From Microcoleus sp. FACHB-61 (GTDB lineage: Bacteria > Cyanobacteriota > Cyanobacteriia > Cyanobacteriales > Microcoleaceae), in contig JACJNY010000063.1 of assembly GCA_014695295.1 (NCBI GenBank), forward strand, positions 1 through 64,000: DNA of 64,000 nt. Direction: 5' to 3'. The notes beneath the pieces were generated by a model, which was given only the letters and a program-made list of their open reading frames with translations, was not told the origin of the DNA and made no database searches. Each line of letters starts with the position of its first letter. Positions within the stretch are counted from its first letter, which is position 1. Made by a program: the position numbers and the translations under genes. Shown in pieces: positions 1-8,013 of the stretch.

Positions 1-114
1 GTGGTGATGCACGGGTTTTGAGTCATTATACCTGTTTTTCTTGCACCCTTCCACCTTTTTAGGGTAACACAACTCATACAGTGTTTACTTTTGCAACTGC
101 TTCAGCAAGCCCTT
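1..114 (-). mobile_element. Terminal leader fragment of a second IS5/IS1182-like element
   Basis: This stretch has the same end words, in the same orientation and almost the same length, as the leader of the neighbouring IS at 1296-1412. Both begin GTGGTGATGCACGGGTTTTGA and both end TTCAGCAAGCCCT; the middles differ. It therefore looks like the 5' (start-codon side) end of another IS copy whose transposase lies left of the window. The end word at 101-113 abuts the truncated transposase, so this copy inserted into, or recombined with, its neighbour. Confidence 0.6.
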
Positions 115-1287
115 CCTAGAGGCGGTCCACTAATTCTAATTCCTCTTTCTTTACACCAAGCTCGGTTCTCTCTTGTACGATAAATACGATCGGCATGAAC
201 GGATTCTGGATAGTATCCTGTGAATCTATAATAAGCTTCTACTTGTGCTCTTAAGTCCCCTGATTCGTTAAAATTATCCCAGCTCATCCGGTATAAAAAT
301 ACATATCCTTCAAAGCAGCTCGCTGATATTTTGGCTTTAAACTCTACGTTTTTTCCGGCTTTTCCTCTGACTATGGGACGGATGTGGGGTTGGCTTAAAC
401 TTACTATTCTATCCTCAATACTCTGTTTATTATTGTCAAATAACCATTGCTGTTGGCGAAAGACTTCTGTGAGGACTAGCAAGGTTTTATATTGCTTTTT
501 ATTCAGATTTCCCAGGCTGGCACCTGACTCGATTAGCTGTTCAATATGAGCCAAGTTTCTTTTGATATATTGAAGCTGTTTTTTAATTGCCTGTCTTTTT
601 TTGTTTCGGGAGGGTCTTCTTTGTTTGGCTATTAATAAGTAATCTTTTCGGGCAAGATTACGGTAGGTTCTAGGTTTTTTCGGGATTTGACCTTTGAGCG
701 GTTTATACAGAATGTCTATAATTTTTTCGGTGTGAACTCTGGCTCTGTTTAATAGTCCTAAGTCGGTCGGATAACTAATATCGGCGCTCAGCGCAGGTTG
801 CATCTATGATTAGTTTGCCGCGATTGGATGAGTCATTTTTGGCGTCCGAATCCTTTTTTTTTTCGGGTTTAATTGGGGTGGTGGAGCGCATTTTTTCGAC
901 CAGGCGTTCGTTCACTTTATTAATTAGGTTCCAACTAATCCGTTGGCGAAAGTGTACTAATAGTGATGGGTCAAATGGCAGCTCGTTACTATAGCTTGAT
1001 TGACCGATAAAGTATTGTAGATACGGGTTCTCCCGGATCTGTTCTACCGTTTCACGATCGCTAATTCCCAGTTTTTCTTTAATAATTAATGCCCCCAACG
1101 CCATCCGAAAGGATTTAGCTGGTGCGCCCTTTTCGGTGGGGAAATTTTGGGCATATTCTGCTTCAAACTCTGACCACGGGATTAGTTGGGTCATTTTTAC
1201 CCAACGGTTGTCTGCTGACAATTTTCCTCCGAAGGGCAGTTCAAACTCGGATGGGGGGTTGGGAGCCAGCTCAACTTTTCGGTACAC
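102..1287 (-). pseudogene. IS5/IS1182-family transposase, frameshifted and 3'-truncated
   Basis: This is a DDE transposase in two reading frames. The N-terminal 170 codons start at a GTG at 1287 (MYRKVELAPN, the typical opening of this cyanobacterial group), include the region around KAPAKSFRMALGALIIKE-type helices, and run to LIIDATCA with the first catalytic Asp. The frame then breaks near 775-803 and the reading continues as DISYPTDLGLLN and on to YPESVHADRIYRTRENR with the second acidic residue. The reading stops after GPPLGR, where the last codons come from the terminus of another IS copy, so the C-terminal catalytic Glu region is absent. It cannot encode an active enzyme. A programmed frameshift is unlikely, since the C-terminus is also lost. 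Confidence 0.85.
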
Positions 1288-1412
1288 TATCCTAGGTGGT
1301 GATGCACGGGTTTTGACTTATTTTACCTGTTTATCACGGCGACTTTACTCTCGATCGCGCGATCAAATAACCTTTCGCCACGTCAAGTGCGATCGCTTAT
1401 TCAGCAAGCCCT
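115..1412 (-). mobile_element. IS5/IS1182-like insertion sequence, truncated at its transposase 3' end
   Basis: The element carries one transposase pseudogene on the minus strand. Its start-codon-side terminus is TTCAGCAAGCCCT at 1400-1412 (read outward on the minus strand as AGGGCTTGCTGAA). The opposite terminus is missing, because the transposase is interrupted at about 114 by the end of a second related copy. The element ends about 40 bp beyond the stop of the kinase gene. Confidence 0.7.
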
Positions 1413-1452
1413 AATTACAGCAACCCCTAAACACCGACCGTTACCCCAGTTA

Positions 1453-3390
1453 TCAGCCTTTGATGAGCGAGTGCGAGTTGGTTTCTTCAACATCTACATC
1501 TAAAAAGTGCAAGTGACTCTCCTCTTCAGTATTGACCGCAATCACCAAACCTGTATTTCCCCAAGGAGCGATCGCCCGGGGTGAGGCGGGACTGCTAAAA
1601 TTCCCTACTTGAATCCCTTGACTGTTTAACACTTCTATCTGCCCCCCAACATCTGCCAACGCCCATCCCCAATTAGCCACACAAGCAGACACGGGCAAAC
1701 TTTCAAGGGGAATTCGCGCTACCTTGAGGGGCCACAATTTCATTAACAGCACCGCCGCTTTACCACCTTGGGGAATTCCCAGCAATGTATAAGGCTCAGG
1801 TGTCAACAGCATCTGTCCGACGCTGGCCGACAACCGCACAGAACCCACCGGCGTGCCGCGGCGAGTGTAAACTCTAAAAATAGTTTGGGGATTTTTGGGT
1901 TCGTTGTCGGGCCAAACTGCTAAGACGTGTCGCCGATCCAAAAAAATTAATTCTGGTAAATAGTGTTCTGGTAACGGCACAGTAGCGATCAGCTTCAGGG
2001 CTTTTTCCCGATCGCCCGCAGTGCTGTTTCCAGCTAAAGAATAAAAACGCAGTTCGCCGGGAACCGCTACTGTCAACCAGTTGCCGTGAGAGTCAACAGC
2101 AGCTTTTAAAGCATCTGGACCTTGCCTGAAACCCATATCCAGCAGACACTGAGGCTCCCAAGAGTCCTCGTGGAGCCAGTAAAGTTTTTGCGGAGTGAGA
2201 ACGCAGCAGCCATGGGAAGCAGGTAAAATGCCGCGCACGATTTCCGACATTAATGAAATAGAAGTAGACATTTCTCCTGTAACTAGCTGTTTTCCCGGCT
2301 GACACCAAACCTTTACGTCTGTACCTACAGCAGCATAGAGATACGTTTCAGTGGCAATTAAAGCGGTCAACGGTGCAGGAAGTATCAGTGGCTTTGGCTG
2401 CGAAAGCGAATAGCGCACAGTCCGAAGTAAATTAATAGCCGACTGTGAGGCTTTTTCCTCTTCAACTTCCACCAAAGACTCAGTTTCCGACTTCAGACTT
2501 TTATCACCAGTGGTTGTAGGGTTTTCCCAGGGAATAATGCAGTCGCCCAATTGTCTGACAGCGGGGTCGTACATGATCAGCCGCAGAGCTTGAGCCATTT
2601 GGGAAGCACTGGCAAAACGGCGGGCTGGCAGCTTTTCTAAAGATTTTTTGACTATTGCTTGCAAAGGTTCGGGGATGGCGTCGGGAAATTGCAAGCGTTG
2701 ATTCAGGTGCGCCCACCTCAAGTCTCCGGGGGTTCCGCCGAAAGGGCGGTAGCCCATTAGCAATTCAAACAGCAGAATTCCTACTGCATATATATCTGAC
2801 ATTGGGGAAAAAAGACCGTAAAACCGCTCTGGGGCCATGTAGGCGGGGGAACCTACGGTAGCGTCGGGAGAAATTTCTTGGTGGAGGCGAGTGGTACCTA
2901 TTTCTGGCAGCCGACGCGCGATGCCAAAGTCAGACAGCCGGGGCGACCAACCTTTGGCCCCTAAAGTTAGGAGGATATTTTCGGGTTTGATGTCGCAGTG
3001 AACTACGCCTCGGCGGTGGGTGTAGTCTAAGCCTGCTAAAACTTCCATGACTAGCTGCAAACCTTCGAGCAGACGCAAGGGGCGCTCTTGTTTGAGCAGG
3101 TTGCGGAGGGTTCCTCCCTCGCAGTAGTCCATAACCAAGTACCTGCCTGTAGCTGTGTGTTCTAGAGCTCGGCAGGTAACAATGTTCGGGTGCTGCAAGG
3201 TGATCAAAAACCACAGCTCTCGCAAGAATTCGCTAGTTGGGGCTTTTTGATGACTAAGTTCTTTGAGAGCAACCAGTTGGCTGGTGAGGCGGGAGTCCTG
3301 GGCGGGAGCTTCTCGAACGCTGGCACAAAAGACTCGACCAAATTGTCCTTGTCCGACTAGCCCTAAAATGCGGTACTTAGAATGTTGCAT
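1453..3390 (-). CDS. Serine/threonine protein kinase with C-terminal propeller-like domain (SpkG-like)
   Basis: This is a eukaryotic-type protein kinase that transfers phosphate from ATP to Ser/Thr of unknown targets. Numbered from the chosen ATG at 3390 (a longer reading to 3456 adds 22 unlikely residues), the kinase domain spans about residues 6-280. It has a Gly-rich loop GQGQFGRV, Lys43, a catalytic loop HCDIKPEN with Asp133, DFG at Asp154 and an APE motif. The loop is HCD rather than HRD, so it is a non-RD kinase. Residues from about 330 onward show repeated beta-strand patterns like a WD/PQQ-type propeller, plausibly a sensor or docking surface. Its neighbours are homologues of the slr0144-slr0151 genes, and Synechocystis slr0152 (spkG) ends that cluster, which supports a SpkG-like role. 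No transmembrane segment was seen. Confidence 0.85.
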   Translation of the reverse strand: MQHSKYRILGLVGQGQFGRVFCASVREAPAQDSRLTSQLVALKELSHQKAPTSEFLRELWFLITLQHPNIVTCRALEHTATGRYLVMDYCEGGTLRNLLKQERPLRLLEGLQLVMEVLAGLDYTHRRGVVHCDIKPENILLTLGAKGWSPRLSDFGIARRLPEIGTTRLHQEISPDATVGSPAYMAPERFYGLFSPMSDIYAVGILLFELLMGYRPFGGTPGDLRWAHLNQRLQFPDAIPEPLQAIVKKSLEKLPARRFASASQMAQALRLIMYDPAVRQLGDCIIPWENPTTTGDKSLKSETESLVEVEEEKASQSAINLLRTVRYSLSQPKPLILPAPLTALIATETYLYAAVGTDVKVWCQPGKQLVTGEMSTSISLMSEIVRGILPASHGCCVLTPQKLYWLHEDSWEPQCLLDMGFRQGPDALKAAVDSHGNWLTVAVPGELRFYSLAGNSTAGDREKALKLIATVPLPEHYLPELIFLDRRHVLAVWPDNEPKNPQTIFRVYTRRGTPVGSVRLSASVGQMLLTPEPYTLLGIPQGGKAAVLLMKLWPLKVARIPLESLPVSACVANWGWALADVGGQIEVLNSQGIQVGNFSSPASPRAIAPWGNTGLVIAVNTEEESHLHFLDVDVEETNSHSLIKG

Positions 3391-3534
3391 CGGTCTAATT
3401 ATAGAAAAAGCTTGAGCTAGTATTAAAATATGTAAATAATTCTGACAAAAATTCAAATTTTTGAATCGCTCGCCAGGTACAGCCTATGTTATCTAAAGTT
3501 CATTCTCAGCCTCCTTGAGAGCGATCGCACAGTC

Positions 3535-3800
3535 GCACCTACTAAAATCCTTGAGTTTCGGAATCACTATCAATCTTGCCGGATTCGGGTGCCAGATCTG
3601 GAAGTACCTGTGGCTGCTATTTTAGTCGATCGCGACTATTACAGTTTTTTCAAGACAGTCAAGGAACAATCTAAGCTTTTAGCTTTTCAAGGCTAAGCTC
3701 GGGAATCGGGGCGACGGAACAGCGATGACCAAAACAGAAGCGCGGTTATGCAATCGGGGTTAGAGAGCCTGAAGCCGATGCTGTCGTCAAGGCATCTTAA
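3535..3800 (+). pseudogene. Decayed small cyanobacterial protein gene (two frameshifts)
   Basis: Three consecutive stretches in three different frames read like one protein. Codons 3550-3693 give LEFRNHYQSCRIRVPDLEVP, then a segment including AAILVDRDYYSFFKTV, then a stop. Codons from 3695 give KLGNRGDGTAMTKTE, and codons from 3744 give GYAIGVREPEADAVVKAS and a stop at 3798-3800. The residue composition and continuity suggest a former gene of about 85-95 codons disrupted by two indels. I do not recognise a function. It sits between the kinase and the ferredoxin-like gene. Confidence 0.5.
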
Positions 3801-3889
3801 CCTTTTTGAGTGTTAGCCAAATTTTTATTGGCTGTTAATATGTCGATCGTACTTGCTAAATACTGAACTTGACAGGAACAAAAATCAAT

Positions 3890-4372
3890 ATGGTTAAAAT
3901 TATTAAACTAGATCCAATTGCCGAAGAAATAGCAGTCGAAACCCGATCGAATATCCTGTCTGCCTTACTTTCCAAAGACTTAGACGTTCTCAAGGAATGC
4001 GGGGGGCGGGGAATGTGCGCTACCTGCCACGTTTACATTAAAGAAGGCATGGAAGGCTTGTCTGGCATGAACCGCCGCGAGAAGAGGACGTTGGAAGTCA
4101 TTACTACAGCTCAAGCCAATTCGCGACTTGCTTGTCAGGCTCAAATTATGGGCGAGGGTGTGGTTGTACAGTTGCCTGCGGGGATGTACATTAATGCTAT
4201 TGAAAATGTCGAAGCTCTGATCGGGCGTCGGGCCCAGCAAGATTTATTACACCCAATTACGGGTCAAGTAGTTGTAGAATCGGGAAAGTTAATTACTCGT
4301 TCGATCGTTACACAGCTTAATGAAACCCGCTTTCAAGTAGGACAGTATTTAGTTCGGACTAAAGAAGCTTAA
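3890..4372 (+). CDS. 2Fe-2S ferredoxin-like protein (Slr0148-like)
   Basis: This predicted electron carrier of about 160 residues binds a plant-type 2Fe-2S cluster: CGGRGMCATC near residues 32-41 gives three ligands and the Cys of RLACQ near 84 gives the fourth. The C-terminal half (INAIENVEALIGRR onward) is an extension absent from ordinary PetF ferredoxins and typical of the Slr0148-type family. The start at 3890 (MVKIIKLDP) fits that family better than the in-frame ATG at 3869. The next gene begins 38 bases after the stop on the same strand, so the two are probably co-transcribed. The family context points to photosystem II assembly or redox tuning; this role is inferred from the cluster, not from the sequence alone. 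Confidence 0.8.
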   Translation: MVKIIKLDPIAEEIAVETRSNILSALLSKDLDVLKECGGRGMCATCHVYIKEGMEGLSGMNRREKRTLEVITTAQANSRLACQAQIMGEGVVVQLPAGMYINAIENVEALIGRRAQQDLLHPITGQVVVESGKLITRSIVTQLNETRFQVGQYLVRTKEA

Positions 4373-4410
4373 AACTGATATGTTTGTATTTTAGTAGTAG
4401 AGAAAAATTT

Positions 4411-4881
4411 ATGTTGAGCCAACTTGCGCGTTTGAGCACGGAAGCAGACGGACGCTACGCCACTGCAGAAGAACTCCAATTTTTGAAAGACTACTTTCAG
4501 TCTTTGAATCACCGGATGAGTGCTTATAAAAAAATTCAAGCCTCTGAAACAGAAATTATGCGACAAGTGGAAGCACAAATGCAGTCTCTCGACCCTAGTT
4601 TATTTCGTCGGGGGACTCACGATGTGACTGAAAAGTGCCGTGGAGATATTGTGCGGGTGTTGAGGCATTCGGCTGCAGCACTCTTGATTAATGATACTGA
4701 ACGGTTGCGCGATCGGCTGCTGCTTTGGTTACAAACTATTTTAGGCGCTGTTCAAGTGCGAAATAGTGCGACTGTGACCTACGATGTGATGAAAAAGGTA
4801 CTCAAAAAATATCTCACGGTGGAAGAAACGAACCTATTTTTTCCGATTCTCGACATCAACCGCACTTTACTCGGAAAATAA
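4411..4881 (+). CDS. Phycobiliprotein-like globin-fold protein with a bilin-type cysteine
   Basis: The 156-residue protein aligns by eye over its whole length with allophycocyanin beta chains: an N-terminal helix, GRYATAEELQFLKDYF, and the block CRGDIVRVLRHSAAALLIND corresponding to the CIRDLDYYLRYATYAML region of ApcB. Cys76 falls exactly where the phycocyanobilin-attaching Cys lies. The rest is divergent, so it is not a structural phycobilisome subunit. I chose the ATG at 4411 because the first nine codons of the longer reading do not match the fold. It lies just downstream of the Slr0148-like gene and converges with the pentapeptide-repeat gene (18-base gap). It is probably the counterpart of a Slr0149/Slr0146-type protein. 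Whether it binds bilin is unknown. Confidence 0.7.
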   Translation: MLSQLARLSTEADGRYATAEELQFLKDYFQSLNHRMSAYKKIQASETEIMRQVEAQMQSLDPSLFRRGTHDVTEKCRGDIVRVLRHSAAALLINDTERLRDRLLLWLQTILGAVQVRNSATVTYDVMKKVLKKYLTVEETNLFFPILDINRTLLGK

Positions 4882-4898
4882 TCAAGGGGGTGGACACG

Positions 4899-6065
4899 TT
4901 AACGGCGATAAACTGTGCCGTTAGGAAGAGTGGCTCCAGTCAATTTCGCTCCGCTCAAATCGGCCTCAGTGAGAATGGCTCCCCGGAGGTTGGCTCCTGT
5001 CAAGTCAGCTTTCTGCAAGTTGGCTTGACTCAGGTTAGCTTTGCTCAAGTTAATTTCATGCAGGCAAGAATTAGAAAGGTCGGCATTGATGAGATAGGCT
5101 AGGCTCAAGTTGGCTTTGCTGAGGTTAGCCCCGCTCAAGTTAGCTTCCATCAAATAAGCACCGCTCAAGTTGGCTTCGTTCAACAATGCCTCTGCCATAT
5201 TGATTCCAGTTAAAAGTTTGCGGCTCAAGTCTACACCGCTTAGGTCGGCCCCGCTGAGGTTAATACCGCTTAAGTGGCTGCCATTCAAAGTAATGTTTCT
5301 CAGGTAGGTTTTGCTCAAGTCTGCTTTGCACAAATTTGCTCTATCCAAGCAAGCTTCGCTGAGGTCTGCTCCGCTCAAGCACGCGCCGTTTAAATAGGCT
5401 TGAGTGAGGTTAGTTCGTCTGAGGTTAGCTTTCAACAGGTTGGCTTTGCTGAGGTTAGCACGGGTTAAGTTGGCTCCGGCTAGGTTGGCTTTGGATAATT
5501 CGGCTCCTGTGAGCTGTGCTTCGGTCAAGTCTGCCTCTTTGAGACTCGCTAGACTTAAGTAAGCATCTTTGAAGTTTGCCCCGTTGAGATTGGCTTTAAT
5601 CAGATAGGCTTTACTGAGATTTGCCTCGCCCAGATCGGCTTTGGTGAGGTTAGCCGCGCTCATATCTGCACCTATGAGATTTGCCTTGGGGAGAATTGCT
5701 CCGGTCAGGTTTGCCCAATTCAGGTGAGATCCGGCTAGGTTGGCACCGGTGAGATTGGCGCCGATGAGATTGGCGCCGCTCAGACTTGCTGCCATGAGGT
5801 TGGCGTCGGTGAGATTGGCTCCGCTGAGGTTAGCTTTGCTGAGGTTGGCTCGGCTCAGATGGGCTTTGGTGAGGTCGGCCCCGCTGAGGTTAGCACCGAT
5901 TAAGTAGGGTCGGTGCTGGTGTTGGTTGAGGTTTGCCAAAAGTAGAGTTGGGGCATCGCTGGAACGGTATAAATCGATCGGACTCAACACAATGCCGCGC
6001 AGATTTGCCAGTCTAAAATCTCTTTCGCCGGCTGCATATCGATTTAGAAGTTCATTGGCGTCCAT
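4899..6065 (-). CDS. Pentapeptide-repeat protein
   Basis: After an N-terminal segment of about 55 residues (MDANELLNRYAAGERDF, then RLANLRGI), the 388-residue protein is almost wholly A(D/N)LXX pentapeptides, such as ANLSGADLTKAHLSRANLSK. These fold as a right-handed square beta helix. The opening NELLNRYAAGERDFRLANL is typical of cyanobacterial pentapeptide proteins. No signal peptide or membrane segment is seen. The biochemical role is unknown; the shape suggests a binding or scaffold surface. It lies inside the PSII-assembly-like cluster, transcribed toward the phycobiliprotein-like gene and in the same direction as the upstream V4R genes, but 240 bases from them. The DNA itself is highly repetitive (GGTTGGC/GGTTAGC words), a hotspot for length changes. 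Confidence 0.9.
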   Translation of the reverse strand: MDANELLNRYAAGERDFRLANLRGIVLSPIDLYRSSDAPTLLLANLNQHQHRPYLIGANLSGADLTKAHLSRANLSKANLSGANLTDANLMAASLSGANLIGANLTGANLAGSHLNWANLTGAILPKANLIGADMSAANLTKADLGEANLSKAYLIKANLNGANFKDAYLSLASLKEADLTEAQLTGAELSKANLAGANLTRANLSKANLLKANLRRTNLTQAYLNGACLSGADLSEACLDRANLCKADLSKTYLRNITLNGSHLSGINLSGADLSGVDLSRKLLTGINMAEALLNEANLSGAYLMEANLSGANLSKANLSLAYLINADLSNSCLHEINLSKANLSQANLQKADLTGANLRGAILTEADLSGAKLTGATLPNGTVYRR

Positions 6066-6307
6066 TAAGTTCTAGCAAAATGTTTGAGGTTGTGATTGCT
6101 TTTAAATTTTATGAGTTTCTAGGGTAAGTTATGAATTGTCTAGCTGCTCCTTGTTATAATCAGGTTTTCTTTAAATAGGTAAAACCAGATTTTTTCACTC
6201 AGTAGATTTTTGAGAATTTAACTCACTGTTTTTATGATGCGGTAGATAAAAGGGCTGCCGATAAATCGCTTTGACAGCTATTAACAAACTAATAGCTGTC
6301 GAACAAG

Positions 6308-6970
6308 TCAGTTTTTTTGGAAAAGTTGACTGAGAATAGCTTCATGGTCTTTTCCTTCTTCGACCATAGAATCGGCAGGTTGGAGGCGATCGCGCAGCCC
6401 TAAAATAAAGCGGTTGCAGTCCGAACCCAAGGATTCGCAGGAGGTTTGCAGGCAGTGGAGTTCTCGACCTGTGAGCTGACTAAAGAACGAACTTAAAATA
6501 CCTGCTTCTAGAAAACAGGCTGGTCGCTTAGACTTGGGGGCTGTTTTAGCAAAAAGAGAATTAGCAATTTTTACTATTAAAAATCCATGTTCGGAATAGC
6601 TGGGGTCAAGCTCAAATGTTCCCCATCCATGAGTTTTCCAGCACTGTTGCAAGGACAGAAGAAATTCTACCATTTCCATTTCGGAAACTGGCTGACCGTA
6701 GTATTCGCTGACTTCTTCGCAAAAACGCACGTAGAAGTTTTTCCCCCACCAGCGACCGCAGTTGAAAAGCACGAGGCGGGAAGCTTGGCCTGTTTCTTTT
6801 TCTAAGCCGATATAAATAGCTTGAATCAGTGTTTCTGGGAGCGCTATGAGCCGATCGCCGCGGCGGTTTTCGAGCAGACCGAGTTCGAGGTCGCCTCGGA
6901 CGTAGGCATCGCTGGCAAAGTAGTTTCCAGGGAGTCGGGGCTGTTTGAGTAAGTCGGCAATATTAATCAT
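6308..6970 (-). CDS. V4R-domain protein (Slr0147-like)
   Basis: This cytosolic protein of about 220 residues has a V4R (4-vinyl reductase-like) domain. Recognisable parts are GLEKETGQASRLVLFNCGRWWGKNFYVRF, the middle TFELD..YSEHGFLIVKIANSLFA, and the C-terminal block EAGILSSFFSQLTGRELHCLQTSC.SLGSDCNRFIL with the usual Cys residues that can bind a metal or small ligand. The start at 6970 (MINIADLLK) is preferred, because the longer reading to 7033 is translated from GGAATTGGG spacer repeats. The spacer to the upstream phycobiliprotein-like gene is 43 bases, so the two are probably one operon. In Synechocystis the family member Slr0147 belongs to the PSII assembly cluster. Confidence 0.75.
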   Translation of the reverse strand: MINIADLLKQPRLPGNYFASDAYVRGDLELGLLENRRGDRLIALPETLIQAIYIGLEKETGQASRLVLFNCGRWWGKNFYVRFCEEVSEYYGQPVSEMEMVEFLLSLQQCWKTHGWGTFELDPSYSEHGFLIVKIANSLFAKTAPKSKRPACFLEAGILSSFFSQLTGRELHCLQTSCESLGSDCNRFILGLRDRLQPADSMVEEGKDHEAILSQLFQKN

Positions 6971-7013
6971 CGGGAATTGGGAATTGGGAACCAGGAATTG
7001 GGAAGAAAGCTGA

Positions 7014-7481
7014 TTATTTATTACCTTGGTCAATAATTGACTGCGCTTGGCCTAAAAATGGTTGCAATATAGCCCGGGCTTGCTCGGAAAGCAGTTCTTT
7101 TAAACGAGCTTGCAGCAGATTGCAAACAGTTGCTTCGATTTTTTGAGTTTGGTGGGCTTCGACTATGCCGGAAAGCCAGTCTAGGAGGCGTTGTTGGAGA
7201 AAATTTTGATCGTTCAGCAGCATAGCCATAGCGCAGTACCGCAAGACTAGCACCCAGTGTTTGAGCGATCGTTCTAAAGTTTCTTGTTTTTCGTCGGGGA
7301 ATGTTTCTTGTAGCTTGTTGGCTACTGGTTGGAAGATGCTTGCTTCCTTATCTCGCAAAAATTCGTAAATTTTTAAGCGCTGGGCAAGAGTTGCAGCTTG
7401 ACGCTTAAAAGCTATGAGTTCTTCGCCTTTTAAAAAGCGGTTTTCTGCCTGATCCAGCAGCGCCTCAATCTCAGGGTGCAT
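7014..7481 (-). CDS. Phycobiliprotein-like protein lacking the bilin cysteine (Slr0146-like)
   Basis: This 155-residue all-helical protein keeps the phycobiliprotein pattern LERSLKHWVLVLRYCAMAML, matching CIRDLDYYLRYATYAML of ApcB, but the position of the chromophore Cys is Ser. It is therefore a paralogue of the protein at 4411-4881 that probably does not attach bilin at this site. It lies between the Slr0145-like gene and the V4R gene on the same strand, matching the gene order of the slr0145-slr0146-slr0147 part of the Synechocystis cluster as I remember it. A Cys (YCAM) lies nearby at a non-canonical position. The function is presumed structural or assembly-related in the thylakoid context. 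Confidence 0.65.
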   Translation of the reverse strand: MHPEIEALLDQAENRFLKGEELIAFKRQAATLAQRLKIYEFLRDKEASIFQPVANKLQETFPDEKQETLERSLKHWVLVLRYCAMAMLLNDQNFLQQRLLDWLSGIVEAHQTQKIEATVCNLLQARLKELLSEQARAILQPFLGQAQSIIDQGNK

Positions 7482-7652
7482 GATTTTAATTAAGTGGTAA
7501 TCGGTAATTGATAAAAGGAAGGAAGTTTGGCAACAGATGAGTGTACGGGATTTAACGGATTTAACTAATGGATTTTGAGGGATGAGGAAAGAGGGGTGAG
7601 GGAATATCGATGAGGGATTGCCCTACTTTTGATTTTCCATTCCCCACAAAGA

Positions 7653-7919
7653 TTAAAACAGGTCGAATAGGTCGTCAATGGTGACTTCTGCTGGTTCAGA
7701 AATAGAAATTACTGGCATGGGTGGGGGTAGAGGTAGGGCGCCTACTTCGGGAATTCCTTCCCAAGAAATTGCTTTAAAAAAGTCTGCTACTGGCTGGGTT
7801 AAAGTCAGAACTTGACCGGGGGTCGAGCCATTTGGGGTTTCTAAAGGTTTTCCGAGCCAATTATAGTGACCAAAGAAATCTTGGACAGACTTGTCCAACC
7901 ATGAAGTTTGACTTTTCAT
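7653..7919 (-). CDS. Small Slr0145-like protein
   Basis: This 88-residue soluble protein opens MKSQTSWLDKSVQDFFGHYN, has a middle VADFFKAISWEG, a Pro-rich linker (LPLPPPMP) and an acidic tail TIDDLFDLF. A good ribosome-binding stretch (AGGAAGAAAG) precedes the ATG. Repeated DFF-x-W patterns suggest two short interaction motifs. Position between the V4R gene (8715) and the phycobiliprotein-like gene matches slr0145 in Synechocystis. No biochemical function is known to me. Confidence 0.7.
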   Translation of the reverse strand: MKSQTSWLDKSVQDFFGHYNWLGKPLETPNGSTPGQVLTLTQPVADFFKAISWEGIPEVGALPLPPPMPVISISEPAEVTIDDLFDLF

Positions 7920-8013
7920 CTTTCTTCCTGCCTGGAGAGACCCACCATCGCACTCTCAATCGCGAAATTGGTGGGAGGAAAGGCAGGGCAGGGGATGTGC
8001 CTTTCCAGGGTGT

